Assembly (NCBI GenBank): GCA_018262195.1
Contig: JAGTRS010000045.1
Coordinates: forward strand, 1-40,972
DNA: 40,972 nt
Direction: 5' to 3'
From: Pseudomonadota bacterium
Lineage (GTDB): Bacteria; Pseudomonadota; Gammaproteobacteria; Burkholderiales; Rhodocyclaceae
Both the position numbers and the translations under genes were made by a program. How positions within the stretch are numbered: position 1 is the stretch's first letter; every line of letters starts with the position of its first letter. The notes under the pieces were generated by a model. It had not been told where the DNA came from, made no database searches, and was given only the letters and a program-made list of their open reading frames with translations. This document shows positions 30,784 to 40,863 of this stretch, one piece after another.

Positions 30784-33291
30784 GTGGTGACCTCAGCTAT
30801 CAGCGGACAATATTCCCTCAAGACCAGATTCTGGCTTGCCCTTGGTCTGTGCCTGGGACTTATCTGGCTGGCGACTTTTTACGAACTGGACCGTCGCCGG
30901 ACTGCCGATCTTCGTGATTTCGAGCATTCGACCGAGTTTCAGGCGCAGGCCTTTGCCGAAAATACCTTGTCGCTGGTCAAGCGGATCAATGAAATCCTGC
31001 TCGACCTGCGGACTCGCTGGGACGGGAATCCCGACAGTTTTGCCTCGGCAGTGCAACGCCGCCAGGACTACATGGATGATGTCGCGTTTCAGGTCGCCGT
31101 GATCGATGAAAAAGGCTGGCTGGCCTATTCCAGTCTTGGTACGCCGAAGGAACGGCTAAATCTGGGTGAGCGGGAGCATTTCCGGGTTCATCTGGACGGT
31201 AGAGATCGTCTGTTCATCAGCAAGCCACTTAAAGGCAAGGTCTCCGGCAAGTGGTCCATCCAGTTCACCCGGCCGATTCTTGCCAGGGACGGCTTCAAGG
31301 GGGTACTCGTTGTTTCGGTCAGTCCGGAGATCCTGGGGGCATTCCGGGAAAAACTGCCGACTGATGCAGTAATCACCCTGGTTGCAGACAGCGGCGACAT
31401 CATGGCTCGCCAGCCCGACAACGAGCAGGGGATGGGCAAGCAACTGACAGGAACGCCCTATTTGCTGCCCAAGGCGCCCCTTTCCGGAAGTTTTACCCGG
31501 CGGGCACAGGTAGACGGTGTCGAGCGCCTCTACGGGTTTTACCGCTTGCCCGAGTATGGCCTGAGTTTTGTCATTGGCTATTCGCTTGAAAACGTCCTGA
31601 CCCCATATCGCACGCACCGGCTGGTGATCGTATCAACGGCGATCGCCACCAGTCTGGCGATCATGTTTTTGCTTATGCTGCTCTTCCGCTCCTGGTCCTT
31701 GCGAGGCCAGATGGAACGGCGGCTGCACGACAGTCAGGCCATGTTGCGCTCAGCCGTCGATACGATTGGTGAAGCTTTCGTCATTTATGACCAGAACGAC
31801 CGACTGGCCTATTGCAATGAGCAGTACCGGGCTTATTACCCGACCTCGGCAGATTTGCTGGTGCCCGGAAAGTCGTTCGAGGAAATCATTCGCATCGGGG
31901 CCGAACGTGGCCAGTACAAGGCAGCGATTGGACGGGTCGATGCCTGGGTGGCCGAGCGTCTGGCCGCGCATCGCACCGGGGACACCGATCTGATCCAGCC
32001 TCTGGACGATGGTCGCTGGCTGCGAATTCGCGAGCGGAAAACGCCGGAAGGGTTCATCGTCGGTTTCCGCATCGACATTACTGCCGTCTATGCCGCCAAG
32101 GAGGCAGCCGAAGCGGCCAATGCCGCCAAGAGCAACTTCCTGGCAATGATGTCGCATGAAATACGGACCCCGATGAACGGTATCCTGGGCATGGCGCAAT
32201 TGCTGTTGCTGCCGGATTTAGCCAACGGCGAGCGCGATGAATATGCCCGGACCATCCTTAACTCAGGTCAGGCCTTGTTGTCGCTGCTCAACGATATCCT
32301 CGATTTTTCCAAGATTGAGGCTGGCAAGCTCGAACTCTCCAACACGGCATTTGAGCCAGCGCAGGTCGTCAAGGAAACCGTAGCCCTGTTTGCCGGGACG
32401 GTCCGGGAGAAGAATGTGGACATCCAGTCAAATTGGCAGGGGGCTGCGGGGGCGCGCTATCGGGCGGATTCGACGCGCCTGAGACAAATGCTCGCCAATC
32501 TGGTGAGCAACGCCATCAAGTTCACCAGCCAGGGGTTCGTACGCGTCGAGGCTTCTGAAATCAGTCGCGATGGCGATTCGGCAATTCTGGAGTTTTCGGT
32601 CAGGGACAGTGGTATCGGTATTCCACGGGAAAAGCAGGGGCTCCTGTTTCAGCCATTTTCCCAGACCGACAGTTCAACGACCCGGGAGTACGGAGGAACG
32701 GGGCTGGGCTTGTCGATCGTTCGCCACCTGGCCGAGATGATGGGGGGCGAGGTTGGCGTGGAGAGCGAGTCCGGGCAGGGGGCTCGATTCTGGTTCCGCA
32801 TCCGTGCCGAAGTGATTGCTGCTGGCGAGGAATGCCGGGAGAGTGCAAGGGATTCGGTTGCTGATTCGCAGAACAGGGTGTCGACCGCCTGGCAGGGGCG
32901 GATTCTGGTGGTGGATGACAATCAAGTGAATCGCAAGGTCGCCCAGGCCATGTTGCTCAAGTTGGGCATCCAGGCCGATGCGGTCGAGAATGGCCTTGAG
33001 GCGGTGTTGGTGGCCACTTCCACCGCTTCCGAGCGTCCTCTGCTGGTTCTGATGGATGTCCAGATGCCGGTGATGGACGGCCTGGAGGCAACGCGACGAA
33101 TTCGCGCCTGGGAAAAGGAAAACGCACAGTCCCGCCTGCCGGTCGTGGCACTGACGGCGGGCGCTTTTGCTGAAGATTACGAGCGTTGTGCTGCGGCCGG
33201 GATGGACGATTTTCTGGCCAAGCCGATCAATCGCGATGAACTGCTGAAGCTGCTCGGCAAATGGCTGGACCAAGTGCCCGACGCCAGTTAA
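30784..33291 (+). CDS. Hybrid sensor histidine kinase (Cache-PAS-HisKA-HATPase-REC)
   Basis: An 835-residue membrane hybrid kinase. A transmembrane helix at about 16-34 leads into a Cache-type periplasmic sensor (about 35-275, with [14 protein letters not shown] and [21 protein letters not shown]). A second helix ([20 protein letters not shown]) precedes a PAS domain with [20 protein letters not shown]. HisKA holds H458 in [15 protein letters not shown]; the ATPase has [18 protein letters not shown] and [11 protein letters not shown] receiver at about 705-830 has phosphoacceptor D758 in [12 protein letters not shown]. There is no Hpt domain and no cognate output regulator nearby, so the partner is encoded elsewhere. 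The start is GTG at 30784, with AGGA six bases upstream. It ends in TTAA shared with the tamB stop. Confidence 0.93.
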   Translation: MVTSAISGQYSLKTRFWLALGLCLGLIWLATFYELDRRRTADLRDFEHSTEFQAQAFAENTLSLVKRINEILLDLRTRWDGNPDSFASAVQRRQDYMDDVAFQVAVIDEKGWLAYSSLGTPKERLNLGEREHFRVHLDGRDRLFISKPLKGKVSGKWSIQFTRPILARDGFKGVLVVSVSPEILGAFREKLPTDAVITLVADSGDIMARQPDNEQGMGKQLTGTPYLLPKAPLSGSFTRRAQVDGVERLYGFYRLPEYGLSFVIGYSLENVLTPYRTHRLVIVSTAIATSLAIMFLLMLLFRSWSLRGQMERRLHDSQAMLRSAVDTIGEAFVIYDQNDRLAYCNEQYRAYYPTSADLLVPGKSFEEIIRIGAERGQYKAAIGRVDAWVAERLAAHRTGDTDLIQPLDDGRWLRIRERKTPEGFIVGFRIDITAVYAAKEAAEAANAAKSNFLAMMSHEIRTPMNGILGMAQLLLLPDLANGERDEYARTILNSGQALLSLLNDILDFSKIEAGKLELSNTAFEPAQVVKETVALFAGTVREKNVDIQSNWQGAAGARYRADSTRLRQMLANLVSNAIKFTSQGFVRVEASEISRDGDSAILEFSVRDSGIGIPREKQGLLFQPFSQTDSSTTREYGGTGLGLSIVRHLAEMMGGEVGVESESGQGARFWFRIRAEVIAAGEECRESARDSVADSQNRVSTAWQGRILVVDDNQVNRKVAQAMLLKLGIQADAVENGLEAVLVATSTASERPLLVLMDVQMPVMDGLEATRRIRAWEKENAQSRLPVVALTAGAFAEDYERCAAAGMDDFLAKPINRDELLKLLGKWLDQVPDAS

Positions 33292-36200
33292 GGCTTGCCC
33301 CCCGCCGGTGAACGGTCTTTGGCTTCCGGCACATTCCGCCCGAAAGTCAGCGTGTAGAAGACATCCAGCGCATTGTCGCTGCCGGCCCGGCCAATGACCG
33401 AGATCTGTCGGGTCAGGTTGACAGTCAATTTGACGATGCCTTCGGCCCTGCCCAGCGTCTGCTCGTAGGAAAGCAGGGCGTTCGACGACAGGCGCTTGCC
33501 GACGCTGAGAATCTGCTGGCCGGTCGTGCTTGTCGTATTGGCGCTGTTGCCGCCGGCCACCCGGCTGATTTGCTGCCGGCCTCCGGTGTCGCCAATATTG
33601 CCCTGGCGAACGCCGAATTCGTCGAAGCCAAAAGTCTTCTTCAGTTGCTGGATGACGTTCCCCGAGTCGTTGCCGAGCAGGCCGCCGGCGGCGGAAAAGA
33701 GCAGCGTCGCATCGCCAGCCCCCATCTGTTCGGGGCCATGACCCAGCACCAGCCATGCCAGCTTCTCGGCATCCGGCAGTTCAGGGTCGGAAATCAGTTT
33801 GACCACCGGCTTCTGCGCCGTACCGCTGATCTGGACGCCGGGCTCAACCGCCAGGCCCTTGCGCACGGCCCGGACATCCAGCCCCGGATTGTCGAGCAGG
33901 CCGTTGAAGTTCAGGATGCCGCGCTCGATTTCCAGTTTCTGGCCATAGGCATCAAAACGTCCGTCCCGGGTGCGGATCGTGCCGCTGGCCCGCGGCAGGT
34001 CGCGGCCACTGGCTGTAATCCGGACGTCGCCGACCAGGCGGCTCGACAGGCCGGCACCATTGAACCGAAAATTTCTGCCGAGGTCGGTCGTGATGTCGAG
34101 ATTGAGTTTCGGGCGCAGCGTGGCAACTACCTTGTCGCTACCGGGGCGCTTGACGATGACGTCGTCGGACAGGCGCGGCGTGCCACCGGGGGCGAGTTGC
34201 CAGTAGCCGGCATCCACGGCCAGCTTGCCCTGGGCGCCCAGCGTGCCATTCTGCAAGCTCAGCCGGCCGTTCCCTGAGACGGCTACCCACTGGTCTGGCA
34301 ACTGATAGGCGCCGAGCCGGTCGAGGTGGAAATCAAGAAAGGCGCTGTCCTGGGCCTGCCCTTTGTCCACGCGCATTTCGCCGGTGACTTCGAGGCGCCC
34401 CGGTTGCCTGGTCAAGCCGGCCAGATCGTCACGAGCCTCGAGGCGAAGGGCGCGGGGGAGTGGCTGGAGCAGGCTGTCGAAACCGAGCCGGTTGATGCGC
34501 AGCAGGTTGTCGCGGAGCTCGACATCGAGCTCGCCGTTGGCGAGGTTGAGGCCTTGCCCGGGCAGGCGCAGGGCAAGCTTTTCGCCCCGGAAGCGTCCGC
34601 TGCTCAGGGGGACTGCCGGGGTGCCGGCCAGTTGCAGCTCGCCGGCGAGACGTCCTTCGCTCTGCCAGCCTTCGCCGATCAGCTCGGCCAGCCAGCCAAG
34701 GTCGGCGATGTCGCTCTTCAGGCGGCCTTGCCAGCGCGCCTGCCGGTCGATTGTCCAGGGGCTGCGCATGGCCGCGCTCAGTTCGCCGTTGACCAGGCCG
34801 ATCCGGCTGCCGCGGACGTTGAGGCTGGCATGCAGTTGCCGGGTGTCTGCTGCCGCCTGCACGGTGGCCTGCCAGTCCAGCGGATCACCGGCCAGGTGTG
34901 CCGGGCCGAAGTTCCAGCCGGTGGCGGCGAGCTTGATGGGCGCTGGCGCAGTGAGCCGGAAATTTCTCGAAGGGTCGGTGCTCTTCAGTCCCGCCTCAAG
35001 CAGCGCGCCTTGCCAGAAGCTGTTTTCACCCCCCAGCGCACCATCGGCGACCAGTGTCAGCAGGTTCTTGCCGGCCACTTCGCTGGTGGCGTTCAGGCGG
35101 TGCGACTGGTTGGTTCCGGTCACCTGGAGATGGGTGGCCTTGAGCAGGCCGGGCTGGTCCGGTGTTTCGATGGTGGCGATATTGATATCCACCAGCAGCG
35201 GGGAAGCGGGTTCGCCGCCACCCTCGGTCTTGAGGTTAATGCTGCTGAGACGGGCGCTGCCCGGCAGGCCGATGCGGGCGGCATTCAGGGTGCCGGCGAA
35301 GTGGGGTTTCTGGGCACTGCCCGTGAGGTCGAACCTGCCGCTGAGGCCACCCTCCAGTCCGTAGGGGGCGAGTTGTGGGGCATCGACCGCGACGGTCAGG
35401 GTGTCGCCCGGCTGACCGTAGGCGCCGAGGGCTGTCAGCCGGTTGGCGCCGGAAACGAGCTGGATGTCGGTCCGCGGGATATGCGGCCAGGCGATGCTGA
35501 CCTGGCCTTTGCCAGCCAGCGGCTGGCCGGCCAGACGACTGTCCTGCAGCGTGAAACCGGCCTCGACCAGAGGTTGCGGGGCGAGTCGGCCAGTCGCCTT
35601 GAGGCTGGCGTTGATCTGGGCAGCTGGCAATTTGGCGAAACGGCTTGGGTCGAAACGCTGCAACTCGCCTTCCAGCGTGAAGTTGCGCGGCAGCTTGAGG
35701 TCAAGTTCGCCGTGGGCGCTCAGGCGGGCATCGCTGGCAGAGAGCTGCAGTTGCGCCAGGTCGATCCGGCCATTGGCGTGGCTGGCGTCAGCCAGCAGGC
35801 TGAAGGTCTGGTCCTTCAGTTCGATTTTCAGCGCCTGATGATCGGCGCCCAGCGTCGTCGAGATCGGCCCGTTCAGTCGGGTGGGGCGCAGCACCGAGGC
35901 GATCCGGGAGGCATCCAGCCGGCTGGCGGTCATGGCCAGTTTCAGCGTGCCGTCTTGCCATTCGCCGGAGCCGGTCAGTTCACCATTGCCGGGCAGGCTG
36001 GCATGCAGGCTGGAGAAGCGGGCTTTGCTGTCTTGCCAGTCGACCGTACCGGCCAGGGTGCTCAAGGGCAGTTGCTGGCGGTCAAGCGGGCCGGGCTGGT
36101 GGTTGGTCAGGCCGAAGCTGCCGATAATGCCGGTCGCTTGTGGCTGGATGTCGGTCGTGATGCTGAGCCGGGCCTTCGGTGCGCCGACCAGCCAGATGGC

Positions 36201-36944
36201 CGGGTCGATGTCTTCGAGCAGGATGCGGGCGCTGGCAAAGGCCGCATCGGCGAACGGCGTCAGCACGAGATCGGCGTGACCGGCGACACCTTGGGTGGCG
36301 ACGGCGGCGAGGGCGAGGCGCTCAAGCGGGCCCTGGGCGGTGATCGACATCGCCAGCGGCCGCTGCTCGAGCTGGCCGGAGATATCTGCGCTGCCTTCAA
36401 GCGGGAACGGAGCGGCGCCGTCCAGGGTGGCGCGGCCGGTCACGGCAATGTCGGCGCTTTTTGCACGGAAATCTTCAAGCTGGTGGTGGCGGCCGTCGCT
36501 GCTGAAACGGGCGGCGAGATCGCTGCCGGTCAGCGTGTCGCCGTAGGCGAAACGAGCAATGGCCAGTTTTTGTATCTCGACACCGATCGGCAACTGGAGG
36601 TCGGCTGGTACCGGCGTCGGAGTGCTGCTTGGCTGGCTGGTGATCTGAAGGCCGGCTACGTCGAGTTCGGCGATCAGCAGCGTGCCACGCAGCAAGGCCG
36701 AGGGCGACCAGTCGAAGTGGACCTGGATTGCTTCAATATGCAGATTGGAGCTGGTCCAGCGCAGCTGATCGAAATCCAGCGGCCCGCTCAGCCGGCCGCT
36801 GGCTCGTTCGATCTGCAACTGGCCCCCGGTCATGCTGCTTGCCAGGCGGATGGTCGCTTGCAGCCCGCTTTCGCTGGTGGTCAGCCAGGCGGTGGCGCCG
36901 ATCAGGGCGACGGTGCTGGCGATGAGGAGCGTGCGGCGCAGCAT
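33288..36944 (-). CDS. tamB: Translocation and assembly module inner-membrane protein TamB
   Basis: A 1218-residue TamB/AsmA-like bridge protein that spans the periplasm and works with TamA in outer-membrane protein insertion and probably phospholipid transport. It has an N-terminal membrane anchor (MLRRTLLIASTVALIGATAWL), then long runs of beta-strand-forming repeats without cysteine. The conserved C-terminal TamB domain includes AVRKGLAVEPGVQISGTAQK, PVVKLISDPELPDAEKLAWL, VLGHGPEQMGAG and the closing VFYTLTFGR. The ATG at 36944 lies one base after the tamA stop (TGAcATG), so the two are coupled; in-frame upstream starts lie within tamA. Its stop overlaps that of the convergent hybrid kinase by four bases. 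Confidence 0.93.
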   Translation of the reverse strand: MLRRTLLIASTVALIGATAWLTTSESGLQATIRLASSMTGGQLQIERASGRLSGPLDFDQLRWTSSNLHIEAIQVHFDWSPSALLRGTLLIAELDVAGLQITSQPSSTPTPVPADLQLPIGVEIQKLAIARFAYGDTLTGSDLAARFSSDGRHHQLEDFRAKSADIAVTGRATLDGAAPFPLEGSADISGQLEQRPLAMSITAQGPLERLALAAVATQGVAGHADLVLTPFADAAFASARILLEDIDPAIWLVGAPKARLSITTDIQPQATGIIGSFGLTNHQPGPLDRQQLPLSTLAGTVDWQDSKARFSSLHASLPGNGELTGSGEWQDGTLKLAMTASRLDASRIASVLRPTRLNGPISTTLGADHQALKIELKDQTFSLLADASHANGRIDLAQLQLSASDARLSAHGELDLKLPRNFTLEGELQRFDPSRFAKLPAAQINASLKATGRLAPQPLVEAGFTLQDSRLAGQPLAGKGQVSIAWPHIPRTDIQLVSGANRLTALGAYGQPGDTLTVAVDAPQLAPYGLEGGLSGRFDLTGSAQKPHFAGTLNAARIGLPGSARLSSINLKTEGGGEPASPLLVDINIATIETPDQPGLLKATHLQVTGTNQSHRLNATSEVAGKNLLTLVADGALGGENSFWQGALLEAGLKSTDPSRNFRLTAPAPIKLAATGWNFGPAHLAGDPLDWQATVQAAADTRQLHASLNVRGSRIGLVNGELSAAMRSPWTIDRQARWQGRLKSDIADLGWLAELIGEGWQSEGRLAGELQLAGTPAVPLSSGRFRGEKLALRLPGQGLNLANGELDVELRDNLLRINRLGFDSLLQPLPRALRLEARDDLAGLTRQPGRLEVTGEMRVDKGQAQDSAFLDFHLDRLGAYQLPDQWVAVSGNGRLSLQNGTLGAQGKLAVDAGYWQLAPGGTPRLSDDVIVKRPGSDKVVATLRPKLNLDITTDLGRNFRFNGAGLSSRLVGDVRITASGRDLPRASGTIRTRDGRFDAYGQKLEIERGILNFNGLLDNPGLDVRAVRKGLAVEPGVQISGTAQKPVVKLISDPELPDAEKLAWLVLGHGPEQMGAGDATLLFSAAGGLLGNDSGNVIQQLKKTFGFDEFGVRQGNIGDTGGRQQISRVAGGNSANTTSTTGQQILSVGKRLSSNALLSYEQTLGRAEGIVKLTVNLTRQISVIGRAGSDNALDVFYTLTFGRNVPEAKDRSPAGGKP

Positions 36945-36945
36945 G

Positions 36946-38625
36946 TCAGAAAGGAATGGCCAGCGAGAAATGCAGTTGTACCTGGCGGGTTCGTTCGCCA
37001 TAGGCGAGATCGACGCCGATCGGTCCTGCCGGGCTGCGCCAGCGGGCGCCGATGCCGTAGCCGATGGCAAGCCGGATATCCTGCAGGGAATCAACTGCAT
37101 CGCCGGCATCGATGAAGGCGGCAACACCCCACGCCTCGTCCAGCCAGTGCGTCACTTCGGCACTTGCAATGCCGAGGTAGCGGCCGCCAACCGTGGCATT
37201 GCCTTCCTTGATGCCCAGGCTCTGGTAGGCATAGCCGCGCACAGAGCTGGCGCCGCCGGTACGGAACAGGTAATCCTGCGGGATGCGTTGCCGGGAATCG
37301 GCCAGTGTGTAGCCGATTTCGCCGCGCAGGGTCAGCGTATCGACGCGACCGAGCGGGATGTAGTGCTGGAAGCGGGCATGGAAACGAACAAAGTTCTGGT
37401 CGGAGAGGGCGGCTTTCGAACCACCGCCGATCTGTCCCTGCAGCACGGTGCCGTTTCGCGGTTCGATCAGGCTGTCGACATGACGCCAGGTCCACATGCC
37501 GTTGGGGACCAGCGCCCGGCTGGTGACCGGCGAAGCGCCATCCGGATCGCGTTTTTCGTTCTGCCAGTTGAGCGACAGTCGTTGCTCGACGCTGCCGCGC
37601 TGCTGGATGGTTTGCGCGCCAACGGCGTAGCGCTCGGTCTTCAGATTCTGGATGTCGGTGGCTTCGGCCATCACCCCGAAGCTGTGCCGGCGATTGCGCT
37701 CGTCCGGTGGCAGGAAAACGTCGGCGTAGGCGGTCTGCCGCTTCTGTTCCAGGCGCAGGCCAGTGTCCAGTTCCCAAGCGTGACCGAGCAGATTGGGCGT
37801 GTGGTAATTGAATTCGACCCGGGCGCCGGTGTTGGAACTGGCACCGGCACCAAAGGATACGCGGTGGGGCGAGCGCTCGCGGACGCGGACCAATATGGGC
37901 GCGGTGGCCGTGCCGTCATCTTCTATTACGGCGGCCTCCCGGTCGAGCCCGGTCTGCACCGAGGCGAAATAGGGGGTCGATTGAAGGGTCGTCTGCAGGG
38001 CGTTGAGTTTGTCCTGACTGTAGGGCTGGCCGGGCTGAACGATGCGGTTGTAGCGTGCGATCAGGTCGGAAGAGTAGTTCTGCAGCCCCTCGACCCGCAA
38101 TGGGCCGAAGCGATAGCGTGGGCCGGCATCGTAGTGGACGCGCAGGTCGGCGTGCCGGGTTTCCGTATCGATGCTCGCCTCGCTGTCGAGTAATCGGGCA
38201 TCGGCGTGTTCGACGGCGAGCAGGCGGGAGAGGATCTGCTGCTTGGCCGTGTTCCAGTCCTCCTGACGAAACGGCTGGCCGACCGGCAGGGACCAGTCGT
38301 CGACCAGTTCTTTCCGGGCGCCCGCCTCAACCGGGCCATCGATTTGCAAATCGAGGCTGTTGATGGTGGTACGCAGACCGGGGTCGAGGGTCAGCATTAG
38401 ACCATCGCCCTGCGTGGCAAATTCGAAGAGCGGTGAGAAGTAACCCTCGGTGGCGAGAATCTCGCTGAGCAAGCCTTGCAGTTTGCTTGGGCTGCCTGCT
38501 TCGTCCGGCAGATAAGGGGCGAGCAATTTGGCGATCTCATCAGGCGCCTGCAGCTCAAGCTCGCCGGCAGCGAGCGGCTGGGCGAGGCAAAGCAGCAACA
38601 GGAGAGGCAGGCGGCGGGCAATCAC
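36946..38625 (-). CDS. tamA: Outer-membrane assembly protein TamA (Omp85 family)
   Basis: A 559-residue Omp85-family protein. A signal peptide (RLPLLLLLCLAQPLAAGELE) is followed by POTRA domains to about residue 250 (LRVHYDAGPRYRFGPLRVEG is a typical strand pattern). A 16-strand barrel comes next, containing the conserved lid-lock motif FRTGGASSVRGYAYQSLG (RGY) and an aromatic-terminated last strand ending VQLHFSLAIPF. It inserts or assists outer-membrane proteins with TamB, whose gene follows at once. The start is GTG at 38625, with a poor ribosome-binding site. The upstream Gcr-like gene ends 9 bases before it, so the three genes are probably one operon. Confidence 0.94.
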   Translation of the reverse strand: MIARRLPLLLLLCLAQPLAAGELELQAPDEIAKLLAPYLPDEAGSPSKLQGLLSEILATEGYFSPLFEFATQGDGLMLTLDPGLRTTINSLDLQIDGPVEAGARKELVDDWSLPVGQPFRQEDWNTAKQQILSRLLAVEHADARLLDSEASIDTETRHADLRVHYDAGPRYRFGPLRVEGLQNYSSDLIARYNRIVQPGQPYSQDKLNALQTTLQSTPYFASVQTGLDREAAVIEDDGTATAPILVRVRERSPHRVSFGAGASSNTGARVEFNYHTPNLLGHAWELDTGLRLEQKRQTAYADVFLPPDERNRRHSFGVMAEATDIQNLKTERYAVGAQTIQQRGSVEQRLSLNWQNEKRDPDGASPVTSRALVPNGMWTWRHVDSLIEPRNGTVLQGQIGGGSKAALSDQNFVRFHARFQHYIPLGRVDTLTLRGEIGYTLADSRQRIPQDYLFRTGGASSVRGYAYQSLGIKEGNATVGGRYLGIASAEVTHWLDEAWGVAAFIDAGDAVDSLQDIRLAIGYGIGARWRSPAGPIGVDLAYGERTRQVQLHFSLAIPF

Positions 38626-38634
38626 CCCGTCATC

Positions 38635-40695
38635 TTACGCGTCAGCGCTGACTTGGCGTGGGGGCAGGACGAAACTGCGTGGTTGCTGGCGGAGTCGTTG
38701 CCAAAGGGCGCTGAGCAAGGGGCCGCCATGTTCGAACTGGATGCTGCGGGCGCGCATGGCGGTACGCAGGGCCAGCGTGAAGCTGACGGCCAGGTTGGTA
38801 AAGCCGATGGCCGCAACCCCGAAGGCGGCCCAGGCGATGGCCTTGAGCGGCAGTTCGAACTGGAAGCCGGTCAGCGCGTAGCCGAGGTTGGCCGAGGCGA
38901 AGGCGATGTGCCGGATATCGAGCGGCAGACCGAGGATGGTGCCGATGACGCCGGTCGAACCGAGCATGCAGCCGAACAGGAAATTGCCCATGATGCCGCC
39001 CAGCCGTTCCTGGATGTAGTTGCCGATGCGGCCCGCCCGGTCCTGGCCGAATAACGCCTGCAGCCAGCGCAGGCGGGCAATGCGCGGGCCAATGTCGGCA
39101 TAGGCCGCACGGTTGTCGAAATAGCCGGTGATCAGGCCGGACAGGAAGAGGTAGAAGCCGGCGATGGCGGCATGCGGCAGGGCCCAGGACAACGGGTCGA
39201 GGTCGGCAATCAGGTGGGCGCCCTTGTCGACGGTGATCGGCGGCATGTCGACCAGAAAACCCAGGCCGAGGCCGACTGCGATGGCGACCGGCAGGGCGAC
39301 CATGACATTGCCGGCAATGGCCGCCAGCTGGCTTCGGCTGACCGCAGCGATGACGTCGACCAGTCTTTCGAGATCGGCGCTGCGGGTCAGTTTCAGGTCG
39401 CCGAGCAGGCTGGCCAGCGTTTGCGCCGTCATGGCCGGCTGTTTGGTGGCGACGGTCATGCCGAGCAGGAAGATCGTCACGAAGCCCAGCCCGTAGATCA
39501 TGCTGAACATGAAGGCTTCACCGAACAGGGGCGCATGCAGCGCGGCGGCCTTGATCTTGAGCAGCGCCATCAGACTGATCAGCACCCCGGCCCCAGCCGC
39601 CGAGCGCCACATCCGGCCATAATCGGCGGGGGTGTCGCAGATGTAATGTTCACCGGAACGGGCGGCATTTTCGGTGACGCGCACGGCCAGCAAATGCGAC
39701 AACTGGGCGATGTAGAAACGCAGGCTGTTGCGGCGGTTTTCGGCGAGAAAAGCGGCGTGGGCAAATTCCGCCCAGGACTGGATGGCTTCGCCTCTTGCCG
39801 TCGCCTGTTGTCCGGTGGTCAGGATGGCGGCGAGATCGCACAGGCGCTCAAGGCTTTGCTCGCTGCGCGTCAGCAGATACGACAGATGCAGGCTCGTTCC
39901 GACAGTGAGTGCCCGCTTTCTGATCCGTTGCAGGGTGTCCCGGCATTGGGCGGCGATGACCAGCAATTGGCTGCCGTCATCCGGGGTTTGTTCGGGATCG
40001 TTCAGCGCCGCCCGGAAGGCATTGACGAAATCCAGTGCCTCGGCCGACAGCGCGACAAAGCGCGGTGTGTCGTCGTCGAAATTGGGCGAAGCGCGCATCA
40101 GCTCGCTTTCAACGCCCAGGCCGCTGACCCGGTGGGCGAGTAGCAGCACGGCGTCGAGCATCTGCTCCTGGATGCTGCGCCAGTCGATGCTGCGCAATTC
40201 TTCGGCCGGTGCGATCAGTTCCCAGAAACGTTGCGAAGATTCAGGCGGGATTTCTTCCAGCCAGCGCCAGTCGCTGGCCCGGTCGTAGATAACGTGCAGG
40301 CAGTCCTTGAGTCGTCTTTCATCGGGGACTTCCGGCAGCAGGCGGCTGCCCAGAATGCGCCACCATTCCGAGAAAAAACCGGTGCCGGGCAGGATGCCGC
40401 TGTCAGTAAAAAAGGTAACCAGGCGGCGAGTGGCAATGAAATGCACGATGTGGCTGCGAAAGGCCGTTCGCAAACTGTCGTCCGCTTCCAGTCGCTCGAA
40501 CATCGCCTGATAGCGTTCCGGGGCGGCGTGGTCGCCCCGATTCTGCGGACGCAGGACAGCAACCAGCTGACGGGTCAGTTCCAGCGTGTCGGCATCGGCG
40601 TCGCGGTAGCGGTCAAGCGCATTGGCGATCGGGTCGCCGGGGGGATTGGGTTTGCCGAGAAACCAGTAAAGGCAGGCGCGCAGTTTTTTGATCAT
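38635..40695 (-). CDS. Multi-pass membrane protein of the 'site-specific recombinase Gcr' family
   Basis: A 686-residue protein of the family labelled site-specific recombinase (Gcr, COG4389/PF10136). The N-terminal 330 residues are helical and soluble-looking (ERYQAMFERLEADDSLRTAF, YDRASDWRWLEEIPPES). The remainder contains about six to eight hydrophobic segments (AAGAGVLISLMALLKI, FMFSMIYGLGFVTIFLLGMT, VMVALPVAIAVGLGLGFLV, AAIAGFYLFLSGLITGYF). There is no tyrosine- or serine-recombinase catalytic motif, so the family name probably misleads. Placement directly upstream of tamA and tamB, with a 9-base gap, suggests an envelope role, but that is inference. Confidence 0.8.
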   Translation of the reverse strand: MIKKLRACLYWFLGKPNPPGDPIANALDRYRDADADTLELTRQLVAVLRPQNRGDHAAPERYQAMFERLEADDSLRTAFRSHIVHFIATRRLVTFFTDSGILPGTGFFSEWWRILGSRLLPEVPDERRLKDCLHVIYDRASDWRWLEEIPPESSQRFWELIAPAEELRSIDWRSIQEQMLDAVLLLAHRVSGLGVESELMRASPNFDDDTPRFVALSAEALDFVNAFRAALNDPEQTPDDGSQLLVIAAQCRDTLQRIRKRALTVGTSLHLSYLLTRSEQSLERLCDLAAILTTGQQATARGEAIQSWAEFAHAAFLAENRRNSLRFYIAQLSHLLAVRVTENAARSGEHYICDTPADYGRMWRSAAGAGVLISLMALLKIKAAALHAPLFGEAFMFSMIYGLGFVTIFLLGMTVATKQPAMTAQTLASLLGDLKLTRSADLERLVDVIAAVSRSQLAAIAGNVMVALPVAIAVGLGLGFLVDMPPITVDKGAHLIADLDPLSWALPHAAIAGFYLFLSGLITGYFDNRAAYADIGPRIARLRWLQALFGQDRAGRIGNYIQERLGGIMGNFLFGCMLGSTGVIGTILGLPLDIRHIAFASANLGYALTGFQFELPLKAIAWAAFGVAAIGFTNLAVSFTLALRTAMRARSIQFEHGGPLLSALWQRLRQQPRSFVLPPRQVSADA

Positions 40696-40781
40696 TTTAT
40701 GGGTGCCATGGCGAGACTGTCATGTCGTCGGACGAGCCATCTTACTTGAGATAAAGTCTATTCGATGTATGTGACAAGTGG

Positions 40782-40808
40782 TTGAAGTGTGACTATTCGT
40801 AATAGAAT
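40782..40808 (+). promoter_or_regulatory. Weak candidate promoter of the right-edge gene
   Basis: TTGAAG (40782-40787) and TAGAAT (40803-40808) with a short 15-bp spacer, within the 168-base gap between the divergent genes. Nothing else in the gap is convincing. Confidence 0.3.
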
Positions 40809-40863
40809 CGGGGGGTGTCTGAATTGCTGCATCCATCCAAATTATTTACCGGGACTGCTGAAT

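Noticed and set aside
34326..37115. 929-residue open frame antisense to tamB
   Set aside because: A mirror frame of GC-rich coding DNA; low-complexity Gly/Ala/Gln-rich product with no family resemblance.
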